Source: Pegea sp. RAD2-039
Taxonomy: Eukaryota > Chordata > Thaliacea > Salpida > Salpidae
Direction: 5' to 3'
DNA: 64,000 nt
Assembly: GCA_034620365.1 (NCBI GenBank)
Contig: JAQGEQ010000299.1
Coordinates: 186,001-250,000 of the forward strand
Shown: positions 1-10,567 of the stretch, piece after piece
Layout of the letters: every line of letters starts with the position of its first letter
How positions within the stretch are numbered: position 1 is the stretch's first letter
Translations under genes and position numbers: made by a program
Notes under the pieces: generated by a model
What the model was told of the DNA's origin: nothing
The model's input: the letters and a program-made list of their open reading frames with translations, nothing else
Databases searched by the model: none

Positions 1-165
1 CAAAAACGAAAAAACGCGTCAGTGACGTCATCGAAGCCGACTGACTTCACGAACGGTTTTCTTCTCAACAACAACGACCCAAACTTCACTTGTCGCAACA
101 AAGTGGGACCTTGGGTGGAAGGTGCCCTGCTTCACGTCACCAACTTCTCCGGTGTTGCTAGGTGA
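1..165 (+). CDS. Terminal exon of an unidentified gene (5' part outside window)
   Basis: Frame 1 is open from the window edge to a TGA at 163-165 and encodes 54 residues ending TNFSGVAR. The segment is much richer in G+C than the AT-rich DNA that follows, and a TGACGTCA word lies inside the frame, as in other coding exons here. An AATAAA at about 369-374 could be its polyadenylation signal, leaving a 3' UTR of about 200 nt. The peptide contains two N-x-T/S sequons (around NFT and NFS), which would fit a secreted or membrane protein, but I do not recognise the family. Without the upstream exons no function can be given. Confidence 0.5.
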   Translation, partial: QKRKNASVTSSKPTDFTNGFLLNNNDPNFTCRNKVGPWVEGALLHVTNFSGVAR

Positions 166-3022
166 TGACGTCACTGTGAATGATGAGAAGCGCGCTGATT
201 GGACGATCGAAATTCGTTTTTAATTATTTGATCGATAAGAGGCCTCGACTGGCAACTGCTGCTGCTGGTGATTTTCTTTTTATTTATTTCATTCTCAACC
301 CACAAAACCCAACTTGTCGTCGATCTTTAATTGGCTGAAACTTTTCTGTCTCTATTTTGTCTTGTTACAATAAATTGTGCTAAAAATTGGTTTCGTTCAT
401 CAAAGATAGAGACACAAAAAAGCCAGAGGTTCGGAAGACTCGAAAACGCGATAGTTGTTTTCAATTATCTTTGAAGGTCTTCAGAGATTTAACATTTAAC
501 AAACTTCCTTTTTAGTATCTTTAAAAATTCCAAAATCTTTTTGTAGTCATCGAAATTTTTCAAACAATTTATTTCAAATCTAAATATTTAGTTTTCTCCT
601 TTTTCAATCAAACTTAGAAGTGATGAAGATCAATCTTAAGACCTCGCCATCTTGGAGGAGCCAGGTAATGATTTTGATGGAGATCTGTTTGATCATTTAT
701 TTTTACAATTGATGTCTTAAAACTTTTTCAAACCAACAAATTGTTTCAATATATTTGTTGCAATAATTTCTGAAAACTTTTTAAATTTCAGTTAAGTGAA
801 AATTGATTGTTTATAAATTTATTCAAAGTTTTTTAAAACTTTTTAAGGTTTTTATTTTAATTTTTAAAAATATTGAAGTAATATTTGCCATTAAGGAACT
901 TGCTGGCATATTTCCATATAAATTTGGCAAATAGTCAAACAAAATTTTGATTTTTACACTTTTGTCTTGATGTCTAGGAGATGACTTTCTGAATCATATA
1001 TCTTTCTACAAATTGTTGCAGATGTAATTAAATTAGTCAGTTAGTGAATAAAAGTTTAATTTTAATTAGTTAGTTAGTTTTGTAAGAAAGTTAAAAAGAT
1101 ATTTTTAGTCATTTGGTTACTTGCTGGGTTTTTATAAATTGTATAATAGTATGAAGCATTTAAACTAATATCTACATCCACAATGCTTCAACTTTTATGC
1201 TTTTATCATAATTGAAAAACTTTGATTCACTAGAAGTCAGTCTTACATTGTGAAAATTTACAACAATCTTGATATTTACAAATTTAAGCACATAGCATGA
1301 AATGATAGATGTTTTCAATCTAAAATCTTATAATTTATAAGCTGTCTTGCTGTTAGTAAGAATTTAAGAAAAGATGTTGGAATATTAGTCATCAGTTAGA
1401 TAAAATTAGCTTTATCAGTTAAAGATTTTGATCATTACCTAACTCAGGGGTCTTCTCAACTGTCAGAAATTCTAATTAAATTTTGTTTAGTACAAAAGTA
1501 GCGACTTTCGTTCGTAGTTTTGTGTAGCGACATAATTTAATTTACAAAATAAATAGTTGTTCTGTTATCCAATAAACATTTTATTAAATCAGCAGAAGTC
1601 ACTCTTAATGTTTATACTAACTTTTCTTTACTGGAATAAATGTGGAGTAACCTTTATACCTAGATGACTAAAATGGCCAAATTGTTTAATATCCTATTTG
1701 TTTCAACTTAGTTTAAAACTTCTACTCATTATTATTATATCTACCAACTTTTTTATAACAAATAATTTCAATTAGAGATTAAAAAAAATTATTCAAAAAA
1801 TATTTTTGATGAATTTTAAAATAAAATTCCATAAAAAAAGATTAACTTTTATAGTTTATGTGAGCTTACAATGTATAAGCTTTCTCAAATACGTAAGAAT
1901 GTTGAAATTTATTGAAATTGAATTATTTCATGCAAACTTGATTTGTTCTACTTGCTTCTTTATTATTATCTCTATTAAATTTGTAAGAGAATAACATTTA
2001 AATTTATATTTTGGCTTCTTTAACTAAATCATTCAGTATGAAAATGTAATCATTTGCTGAAGTACTTTAAACTAAAAAGTTATGTGTAAGTTTAGGTACA
2101 AAATCAAATTAAATGTAAAACTTTCCGTTAAATAATCGTATATAAGTTACGATGTTTATGTAGAAACTTTTTTATACTAAATCTTGATTTCAAATGTTTA
2201 GTAATTAACTAATTACACTCTAATGACTTAACTAAGGGGTAGCTTACTCAAAATATTTAGTTTAAACAGACAATAAATGCTGATTATTATAAACAAGTTA
2301 TTTTCTTTTATATACTAGATACTTAGTTGTAGAATTTCTGCATTTTTGTTGCTAAAATAAAAGTTATTCTATTTATATAAACAAAGAAGGGTTCAATAAA
2401 TATACTTTAACCAGCAGACTGAAAGGATTGAATAAAACTTTTAATTTCACTGTAGAAATTAAAATTTCTAAGAAAATTAAAAAAAGTATTTTATTAAAAT
2501 GATTGGTAACACTTTAAGCTTCGATCTTAACTTTGCTGTCAGCATGTGATTGTCTAGAAAATAAATTAAAACATAAAACTTGTTTTTAATAAATTATTAA
2601 AAGTTTATATATTTTAATTTTTATATTTTTTTGAATAACTTACTTTCAAAACTAATATATTTGACATTTATAGTATATACAATCGTCTTTTTAATGTACC
2701 TATAACAAGTTACAAGTTCGGTTGTAATTAATATTGAATTTGTTATTGTTCATTTTAGAGTAATTATTATTTTATATAAAGTAGTTTTGATTATTGCAAA
2801 TTTATTTTTTTTAATAATTTTTATTATTTGTAAAATGATAATTCAGTTAATGTTTCAACTTTTATTTTTTTAAAATTTAATTGTTTATTTTTTCTTAAAC
2901 CGAAAATTAATTTAATAATAGTTTCAATTTTTTTTTCTTTCTATTAATGCATTCAGTATTTTTATGAAAAAGTTTATAATTATTTTTTTAATTAATTAAA
3001 AAATATTTGAAAACAAATCTAG
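166..3022. other. 3' UTR then AT-rich intergenic DNA
   Basis: After the stop at 165 the first 200 nt look like a 3' UTR. From about 700 to 3000 the sequence is about 75-80% A+T with no supported gene. One weak candidate exon is seen: ATG at 623 followed by 14 codons and a GT donor at 665 (peptide MKINLKTSPSWRSQ). No downstream exon could be joined to it with confidence. Confidence 0.4.
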
Positions 3023-4319
3023 ATGGATTGTGAAATATCAAAATCAACCAATTGCAGTGCTGGAAGCAGCTCAGCCAATCAAAACAACTTAAAGAAGTTT
3101 GTTTTGAACAACGAATCTAAAATCTAGTTAGAAAATTGTTTACTAGGATAGGTATTGTGGGAACTGCATCTTTCATCAGCAAATTTGCTTTAACTCTTAA
3201 ACAAAATGGAGTCAATATAGCGATTCAATCCGATGATATGTTGAAGTAGGTGTGTTTGTAAAGTTTGCAAATCTTATAATTGTTAATCAGAGATGACTAC
3301 GCGACTCTTCTCAAAGCTGGAATCAGTATACTGTCTTCAGTAGATTACCTGATCGAAAGTTGTGACGTCATCGTTGGAGCGTTTGAAGATTCCCTCAAAG
3401 TTGCGAATGTAAATCACAAATTTGTAGCTTAAACTCTTTAGTCGATATTTAGAAGCAAATTTTTATCTTAATTAAGTTGATTTGGCGTGGTGATGTTGAC
3501 TTGAGGAGTTTTAGGTGTCAATTTCATCGAATTTTTATTTAAAAATCAAAGATCTTACAACAGACTCGATCTAACAGAATCCATTTTCAGTTTTTCACTC
3601 ACCACATAAGTCAACGATTCTATCGACGAAGCTTTGTTGACATGACAACGCATGACGACGAAGATATAGCTGAAAAGTTGCCTACTGTAAGTTGTATCTA
3701 TGACGTCATCAAGTTAACTACGTCATAGAGCAGGCGCTTCAATGTCTTGGTGGTAAATACTTACATGTGTTATCGGTGGGAAACTTGGATTTGGACAAAC
3801 ACAATTTCATATTGTTACTCTGTGAAGGCGATCGATTGTTGTTCGATTGTTTTTATGTCTGTCTCAAATCATGGGGCAAAAAAGTTCATTTTTATGGTGA
3901 GTGATGACGTCACGTCTTATTGATTTGATTGTTGATGACGTCATCAGAAGGCGATTGTAAAGCGCGATTAATCGGGGTGTTGGTGAATGGATTCGTGAAT
4001 AGCATGATCTTTCAAGTGATCAATAGCTTCGATAAGAACAATCTTCCGATTAAAGATTATTTGGATGCTGTTGAAGAATTTGGAGTTGATAGAGATCTAC
4101 TCCAAAGTTGTTTGTCCAATCAGGTTTCAGTATTTCACTGTTGTGGTGTTCTTTAACTCTTCTTGTTTGTAGCATCCTCTTAAATTAGTTGAAAATATGA
4201 ATCAGATCGTGAAAAACTTTGATGTTCTTGAAAAATATGGACAAATGGAACTAGTGGGTAAAAGCAAACAGGTTCCTCTGATTTTTTTAGTTTTTCATCA
4301 AATATTAAAATCTGAATAA
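3023..4319 (+). CDS. Divergent beta-hydroxyacid dehydrogenase (HIBADH/GLYR1-like), 7 exons
   Basis: Exons 3023-3096, 3147-3245, 3291-3408, 3591-3686, 3731-3896, 3948-4123 and 4173-4319 join in phase to 291 residues, the usual length of 3-hydroxyisobutyrate dehydrogenases. Order of features: N-terminal Rossmann nucleotide-binding strand (IGIVGTASF, about residues 26-34), the substrate-side FVDMTT motif at about 112-117 that corresponds to the family's D-x-S-T, a LGGKYLHVLSVGN segment matching GLYR1 GGRFLEAPVSGN, then the all-helical C-terminal domain. There is no PWWP domain, so this is not GLYR1 itself. Odd points: the glycine-rich loop is degenerate (GIVGTA instead of GLGxMG) and the lysine near EGDCKAR is displaced relative to the family's catalytic lysine. 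By inference it may bind a dinucleotide without normal catalysis. Introns are mostly 44-51 nt and carry TGACGTCA words at their ends. A cytosolic or mitochondrial location cannot be decided; no clear targeting peptide is visible. Confidence 0.8.
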
Positions 4320-5406
4320 TTCGTAGAAATTCAAAAATGCGGTTGAATTTATTTTGAAGAACATCAAAGAAAATATCTCAATTTAAAAGACACAAAATGA
4401 AATGATTGAGTTTTTGATGAAGTTTTTACCTCTCATATCAGTTTCTTCAAAACTTTTTTTGAATCAGTTTTAAAAACAAACAAAAAAACTGAATAATTTT
4501 GTTGAAAGAATTATTTCCAAATTGTCTTTTTTCTATTTTTTTCTTTTCTTTATTTAATTCTTCTAACATGATGATGTAATGATAAGATTACATTTTGCTG
4601 TGTCTTCTTGTAGGATAATTTCTTAAAACATTTTTTATTAAAAAAAGTTGTCAATGAAACAAATAATTTGAAATTTGGTTATTAGCTTTTGATAATTATA
4701 GATAGAAGATGGTGACACTAAAATACTCCTCAGAAATTATGATACTTTCAAATAATTTGCTTAACTACATTTGCACATAATACTTTTTGTATATTTATCT
4801 TTAAAAGAATCATTAGAGTTCAGATGAAAGAATCTACTGATTTAAATGATTGTTAAAGGTTAGGAGAAAGGCTTCGAAAGGATTGAATGTAAGATTTGAA
4901 AGAGTTTTTATGAAGAGAAGGGAAAGAAAGGTTGGTGATTGGTTGAGATGTAAATAAGTTTTCAACTCAAACTTGAGACAGATGTAAATGGTGAACAGTT
5001 TTATAAATATCCGTCTTTAAAAGTCAATTTTAAATCGATGAAGATACCCAAGTCTTTAATGATCTGAGAGATTGTATCGTTGCTTAGATACAAGTCAGAG
5101 GATTTGGGTTTTAGGGGTTTATTCTTTGATTAATTGAGTTACTTAAGCTTATCATCGTCGGTATTAAACTTTCAAAACTATTTAGTGATGTAGAACTTGT
5201 CTATAATTTAATTGATAAAAATACTAATTAGAAGAGAATCAATGATGTGAGACTGAATCAAAAGCTTTAAGAATGTCTGGCTAGTTGATGCTGGTTGTTA
5301 AATTATTTGCTGAGAAGCACAGCCAGTGGTGGAAACAGGTTAACAGCTGATCACTGGTTTCAAGAACTTTATTCATTTTTTAATTTATTTCAAGAAACTT
5401 TGCGGA
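4320..5406. other. AT-rich intergenic DNA
   Basis: No ORF or RNA gene could be supported. The segment is the 3' flank of the dehydrogenase gene and the left flank of the foldback. Confidence 0.4.
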
Positions 5407-7816
5407 ATTTTTCATCATAAAATTCTTTATTAATAGAATTGATTCTAATTTTTATTTTTTGTGATTCAATAAACAATTTTCTTTTGAAATATAAACTATT
5501 CATTTTTTCGACTTTAACTTTTAGTAACATCTTTTTTAAACTTCAGAAATATTTTAGAGTAAAAGCGGTTTTCAAAGAAAAAGCGATTTTCAAAGAAAAA
5601 GCGATTTTCAAATAAAACAATTTTAAAACTTTTTTTTCAGCTTAATCAAATTCTTTGTGAAATTAATGGACTTTTTAATATAACAAAATGAATTCAAACA
5701 CAACTTTTTTTGATTATAATGTTTAAATAAATGCTTTTATTCTATTATTAAAAGTCAACAGCTAACAAAGAAATATTTTTTATGTATTTAGCTGACACAG
5801 GTTACTTTAGAAGATACTAAAGCTTTCATTAAATATCTAATTACAAATTTAAATATAATAATTATTAGTTTTTGTAATATTATTTTTTAATATTTAATTT
5901 TTTAATTAAAATTACGCAAATTTGAGTGCTTCAAAGTCAAATATTTAAATTTGTTTCAATAATCTATCTAATATCTAAAATTGGTTTTACCCAAAAAATA
6001 ATTAAGAAATAAATAAAATTTACATAAGAAGATAGAAATAAAATTTATAAAAATATTTTTGTTTTCATCAAATCTTTTATTTGAATTTCAAAATTTAACA
6101 TTTACTTTTAACATAAATTTACTTTTTGCATTTGAAACAAAAACTTGGTTCAAAAATAAATTAGAAATGTTGTCAGTAGATATTTAGAGTTAAAAAAGAA
6201 AATTTCACTTTAACTAAAAAAGTTACATCTGAAAACATTCAGATAATTTCTTGAAAATTGTTTGAAGTTATAGAAAATTGTTGATAAAAATAAAAGAATT
6301 TAATAAAACTATCAGATTTTTATTTCTGAAACTTCTAATTAAAATAAGTAATAAATTGATTTAATTATGTTATAAATTAGAATCGAAATATAAATTATAT
6401 CCTAATATAAATAAGTAAATGTTTTTTCAAAGAAGGTGACTTCTTTTATCCCTTCTAATGAGTTGTTACCTCAAATAACTTTATTGGTTTTCAAACTAAA
6501 ATTTCTTATCACTAGAAAAGTATTTCTTTTTGGTTAATTTCATCGTTTTGCGGTTTTATTAAAAAATATCAAAAATATTTTTAAAATTAATTTCGTTGAA
6601 TACAAAGTTGGTTAAAAATATATTTTGGTTGTAGCGCTATTCATGTAATGAATTAAATGAATTTAACTTATGCGTCAAAAACATTTTTTTGAAATTTGAT
6701 ATTTCATTACATGAATAGCGCTACAACCAAAATATATTTTTACCCAACTTTGTATTCAACGAAATTAATTTTTTAGATATTTTTGATATTTTCAATAAAA
6801 CCGCAAAACGATGGAACTAATTCTAAATACTTTTCTAAATTTAAGAAATTTTAGTTTGAAAACCAATAAAGTTATTTGAGGTAACAACTCATTAGAAGGG
6901 ATAAAAGAAGTCACCTTCTTTAAAAAAACATTCTAAGTTATTTTTATATTGATAGTTTTAATAAATTAAATTATTTTATTTCTATAAAAATAATTTATTT
7001 CATCTGAATGTTTAACATGTTAATTTTGGTTAAACTTTTTCTTTTTGAATTCTGAATATCTACGGACTGATAGTTTTATTAAATTCTTTGAACCAAGCTT
7101 TTGTTTCAAATACATAAAAGTAAATTTATTTTAAAAGTAAATGTTAAATTTTGAAATTCAAATAAAAGATTTTATGAAAACAAAAATATTTTTATAAATT
7201 TTATTTCTACCTTCTTATGTAAATTTTATTTATTTCTTAATTATTTTTTGGGTAAAACCAATTTTAGATATTAGATAGATTATTGAAACAAATTTAAATA
7301 TTTGACTTTGAAGCACTCAAATTTGCGTAATTTTAATTAAAAAATTAAATATTAAAAAATAATATTACAAAAACTAATAATTATTATATTTAAATTTGTA
7401 ATTAGATATTTAATGAAAGCTTTAGTATCTTCTAAAGTAACCTGTGTCAGCTAAATACATAAAAAATATTTCTTTGTTAGCTGTTGACTTTTAATAATAG
7501 AATAAAAGCATTTATTTAAACATTATAATAAAAAAAGTTGTGTTTGAATTCATTTTGTTTTATTAAAAAGTCCATTAATTTCACAAAGAATTTGATTAAG
7601 CTGAAAAAAAAGTTTTAAAATTGTTTTATTTGAAAATCGCTTTTTCTTTGAAAATCGCTTTTACTCTAAAATATTTTTGAAGTTTAAAAAAGATGTTACT
7701 AAAAGTCAAAGTCGAAAAAATGAATAGTTTATATTTTAAAAGAAAATTGTTTATTGAATCACAAAAAATAAAAATTAGAATCAAGATTATTAATAAAGAA
7801 TTTTATTAAGAAAAAT
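5407..7816. repeat. Large inverted repeat (foldback), arms about 1.1-1.25 kb, 50-nt loop
   Basis: The left arm (about 5407-6652) is read again as its reverse complement in the right arm (about 6703-7816), with a loop of about 50 nt. Matching landmarks include 5420-5500 with 7700-7800, 5900-5990 with 7250-7340, and the innermost GTAGCGCTATTCATG with its complement at 6708-6725. The arms are mostly identical, but about 6300-6420 and its partner at 6945-7020 have drifted and the left arm is longer. A short internal tandem motif (AAAGCGATTTTCAAAG type) is present three times at 5560-5620 and twice in the right arm at 7625-7670. No ORF, no transposase and no clear target-site duplication were found. 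It may be a non-autonomous foldback/MITE-like element or an inverted duplication. Confidence 0.9.
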
Positions 7817-7835
7817 AAATATTAAAGACTCCTAA

Positions 7836-8189
7836 TCAGAGTTTAGTTCTAAATGATTGATCGTCAGATTCCACTTCTTCTGAAGACTCATTATCTTTAT
7901 ATATACAATAAATTACAAGATATCGCACTTTGAGATTTGGTGTGTCATTCAAATCAGGAATATCTAGAAGATTAAATGATTTAAACAATTTTATTTCCGT
8001 GCCCTTATCATCTGGATACTTTATCTCAACTCCTTGTCGTAAAGGAAGATACGTCAGCGTCATCATGTCTTGATTCAGATGACTAAGTTCATCTCTATCT
8101 CCGATGAAGACCTGTTTAGCCCATTCTCTTGACTCATCACTGGTTTGGATGAGAAAGTTTGCGTAAAGATCCTTTTTCAAGACTTTCAT
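7836..8189 (-). CDS. Orphan ORF, 117 aa, unknown function
   Basis: A single open frame on the minus strand, starting at an ATG at 8189 and ending at 7836, encodes 117 residues. It is acidic at its C-terminus (NESSEEVESDD), has no signal peptide and no membrane segment. Its base composition is clearly less AT-rich than its flanks, which favours a real coding sequence, and a minus-strand AATAAA (TTTATT at 7801-7806 on +) lies about 30 nt past the stop. It sits immediately beside the right arm of the foldback, so it could be linked to that element or be a host gene whose other exons I did not find. I recognise no family. Confidence 0.4.
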   Translation of the reverse strand: MKVLKKDLYANFLIQTSDESREWAKQVFIGDRDELSHLNQDMMTLTYLPLRQGVEIKYPDDKGTEIKLFKSFNLLDIPDLNDTPNLKVRYLVIYCIYKDNESSEEVESDDQSFRTKL

Positions 8190-10567
8190 TGAAATCAGTT
8201 TTTGTAAAATTAGATAAAAATCAAATTTTAAAGTTCAGTATTTACAAGTTGATTAAAAATACAATTTTAATCAATAAAATTTCTAATCACGTGTTTGAAT
8301 TTCTGTAAAAAGCTTCTTAAGTGAATTTTACACCTTAATATACACAACCTTTACACATAAAATAAAAAAAAAACTATAAGTTGATTTACTTTTTGTAATG
8401 ACTCTTTATATAACGAGCTTTATTCAAATTATTAAGGCGACTTACATCACGATAAATATACAAACTATATAACATATGACCGAATGACAAGGCTTACAAC
8501 ACTAAGCGGCAAAATAATCTACTGTTATACTACACTTTTCAACAAAATTATATTATCAGTTTGTAAATTTTAGTCGTTATTTTGACAATTTTATTTAGAT
8601 AAAAAGATGCAAATAATCTTTTAATAAGAAAATGTTTTTATTGTGATGTGAATTTTTTAAAGGACTTAAATATAAAAAGTTACAACTTACTTTGATAAAA
8701 TTACGAAATATACTTTGTAACAAAAACGATTTCTATGAACAGCTTGTATATAACTTTACATAAATTAAAAATTAATAATAAGAAACTTTTAAACTACAGT
8801 AGCTATAAAATTCGTTCTATCAACTGTTGTAATAATCTAAGTAAATAATATTAAAGTTTAAAATAAACTTTCAATGAAATAAAAGTTTACTTAAATAATA
8901 AACATCTATTCAATTAGATTTACTTAAAGAAATTCTTTAGAAATCGAACTTGAAAATATATATTTCTCAGTTTAAATTTCTACAAAAATATCAATTCTTA
9001 TAAAACTTTTTCTGTTAGATCTAATTCCTTATAACACAAAAAAAAACAGTTCTAAAACAAGAATCTTTAATTGTTTATTTCCTTTTCTTAAAAAATGTTT
9101 ATAAAATTAGCCACTTAAAAAAATAACTTCTCATTTTGTAAATATAAATACTTCAATAAAACTAGCTTCTACCAGTCTCCAATTTTTTAACAAAACTAAA
9201 AAGTAAAACTCTTATTAAAAAAAAAAAGATTGTTTTAATCTGTTTATAAATTCATTTCTTAGAAATATTTTGAGTTGTGTAAGATTAGATTAAACAAATT
9301 ATATTGCTAAGTTAGAAGTAAGCTGTTTATTAAATTAGTGGCAAATATATTTCTAAAAACTAATTAAAAAATTTATTTTGCCAAAAAAAGAATATAGAAA
9401 AGAATAAAATTCATTTAATTAGATGTGAAATTTATCTTTAGTTTTTAAAGAAACAAACATTTCTTTTTGTTTCAAAAATGATGTACAATTTAAATGATAA
9501 TGGGAAGTAACTTACAATGTATAATAAACAAACATAAAATTATGTTTTAAAGATACTTTGCAGAAATAGATGAAGTATATTCAACTGTTCAGAACAAGAT
9601 TTATTTGTTGATTTTTTCGTACTTTTTGAGACAATTAATAAAAGGGTTCTTTTTATTTAAGTATTTATGATTTACAAATGATTTGAACAAACTTTTCGAT
9701 CTAAGTTTTGAACCACTTATCAAACGACTTTTTACAATCACCATAAAAGGAACTTTTAATTATTAATGTAAAAATTTGTTAAAAACTCAAAATATTTTTT
9801 TGAAAATCAGATATTATACAAGAAATATAAATTAATAAATTAAGAAATTTATTAAGAAATTATTATTTAAATAAAAGTTTAATAAATATTAGAAAAGTTC
9901 TACAAAGTTACATCAGATTAGTTTTTAAATATTTAAAAAATGTAATCTTGAATTTTTTTGTAAGTTTTAAACACATCAACTGAATTTTATGTAAAGAAAT
10001 TTTTATTTTTTGTTTTTAACATTTTTTTTTTACTTCATTCTGTCTTTAAATTAAGAAAAATCAATAAAATTAAAAATGTCGTTTTTATTGATCACAAAAA
10101 AATCTCAACTTTTTTCGATTTTCAAATTATTTCGAGTTTTTTTAAGTTCCAAACTTACATTTCTTCATTTTGAAATTCAAAATTATTCACTAAATTTCTT
10201 TTATAATTAATTCTTTTTTTTTTATCAACTTTTCTATTCAGAGTCGCAACAAATAGAAACTCAGTTTGTATTAAATGAAAGAAATAAGTTTCAAATTTGA
10301 TTTATTGTGTTTTTATACTGATGACAAACTTGATGATACAACAACTTAAGATTAAACTGAAGTGAGATGAAACATTATTAGCTGATTAAATAAAAACTAA
10401 AAAGAAATTGATTTGTAGAACGAAAAAAATTGAATATTTTCAGCATTTGTTCGATAACAAAAAATAGCAGCAACAAAATAGTTTCATTTACAGAGGAATG
10501 CAAAAGCTATCACGTGACTTGAAAAATGGAACATGTGACTTGCTGGTCACATGACAAGACCTTGTAA
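8190..10567. other. AT-rich intergenic DNA
   Basis: About 2.4 kb of strongly AT-rich sequence without supportable coding or RNA features. The last few hundred bases (from about 10,250, with TTTATT at about 10,301) are likely the 3' UTR and polyadenylation region of the minus-strand sphingomyelinase gene. Confidence 0.4.
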
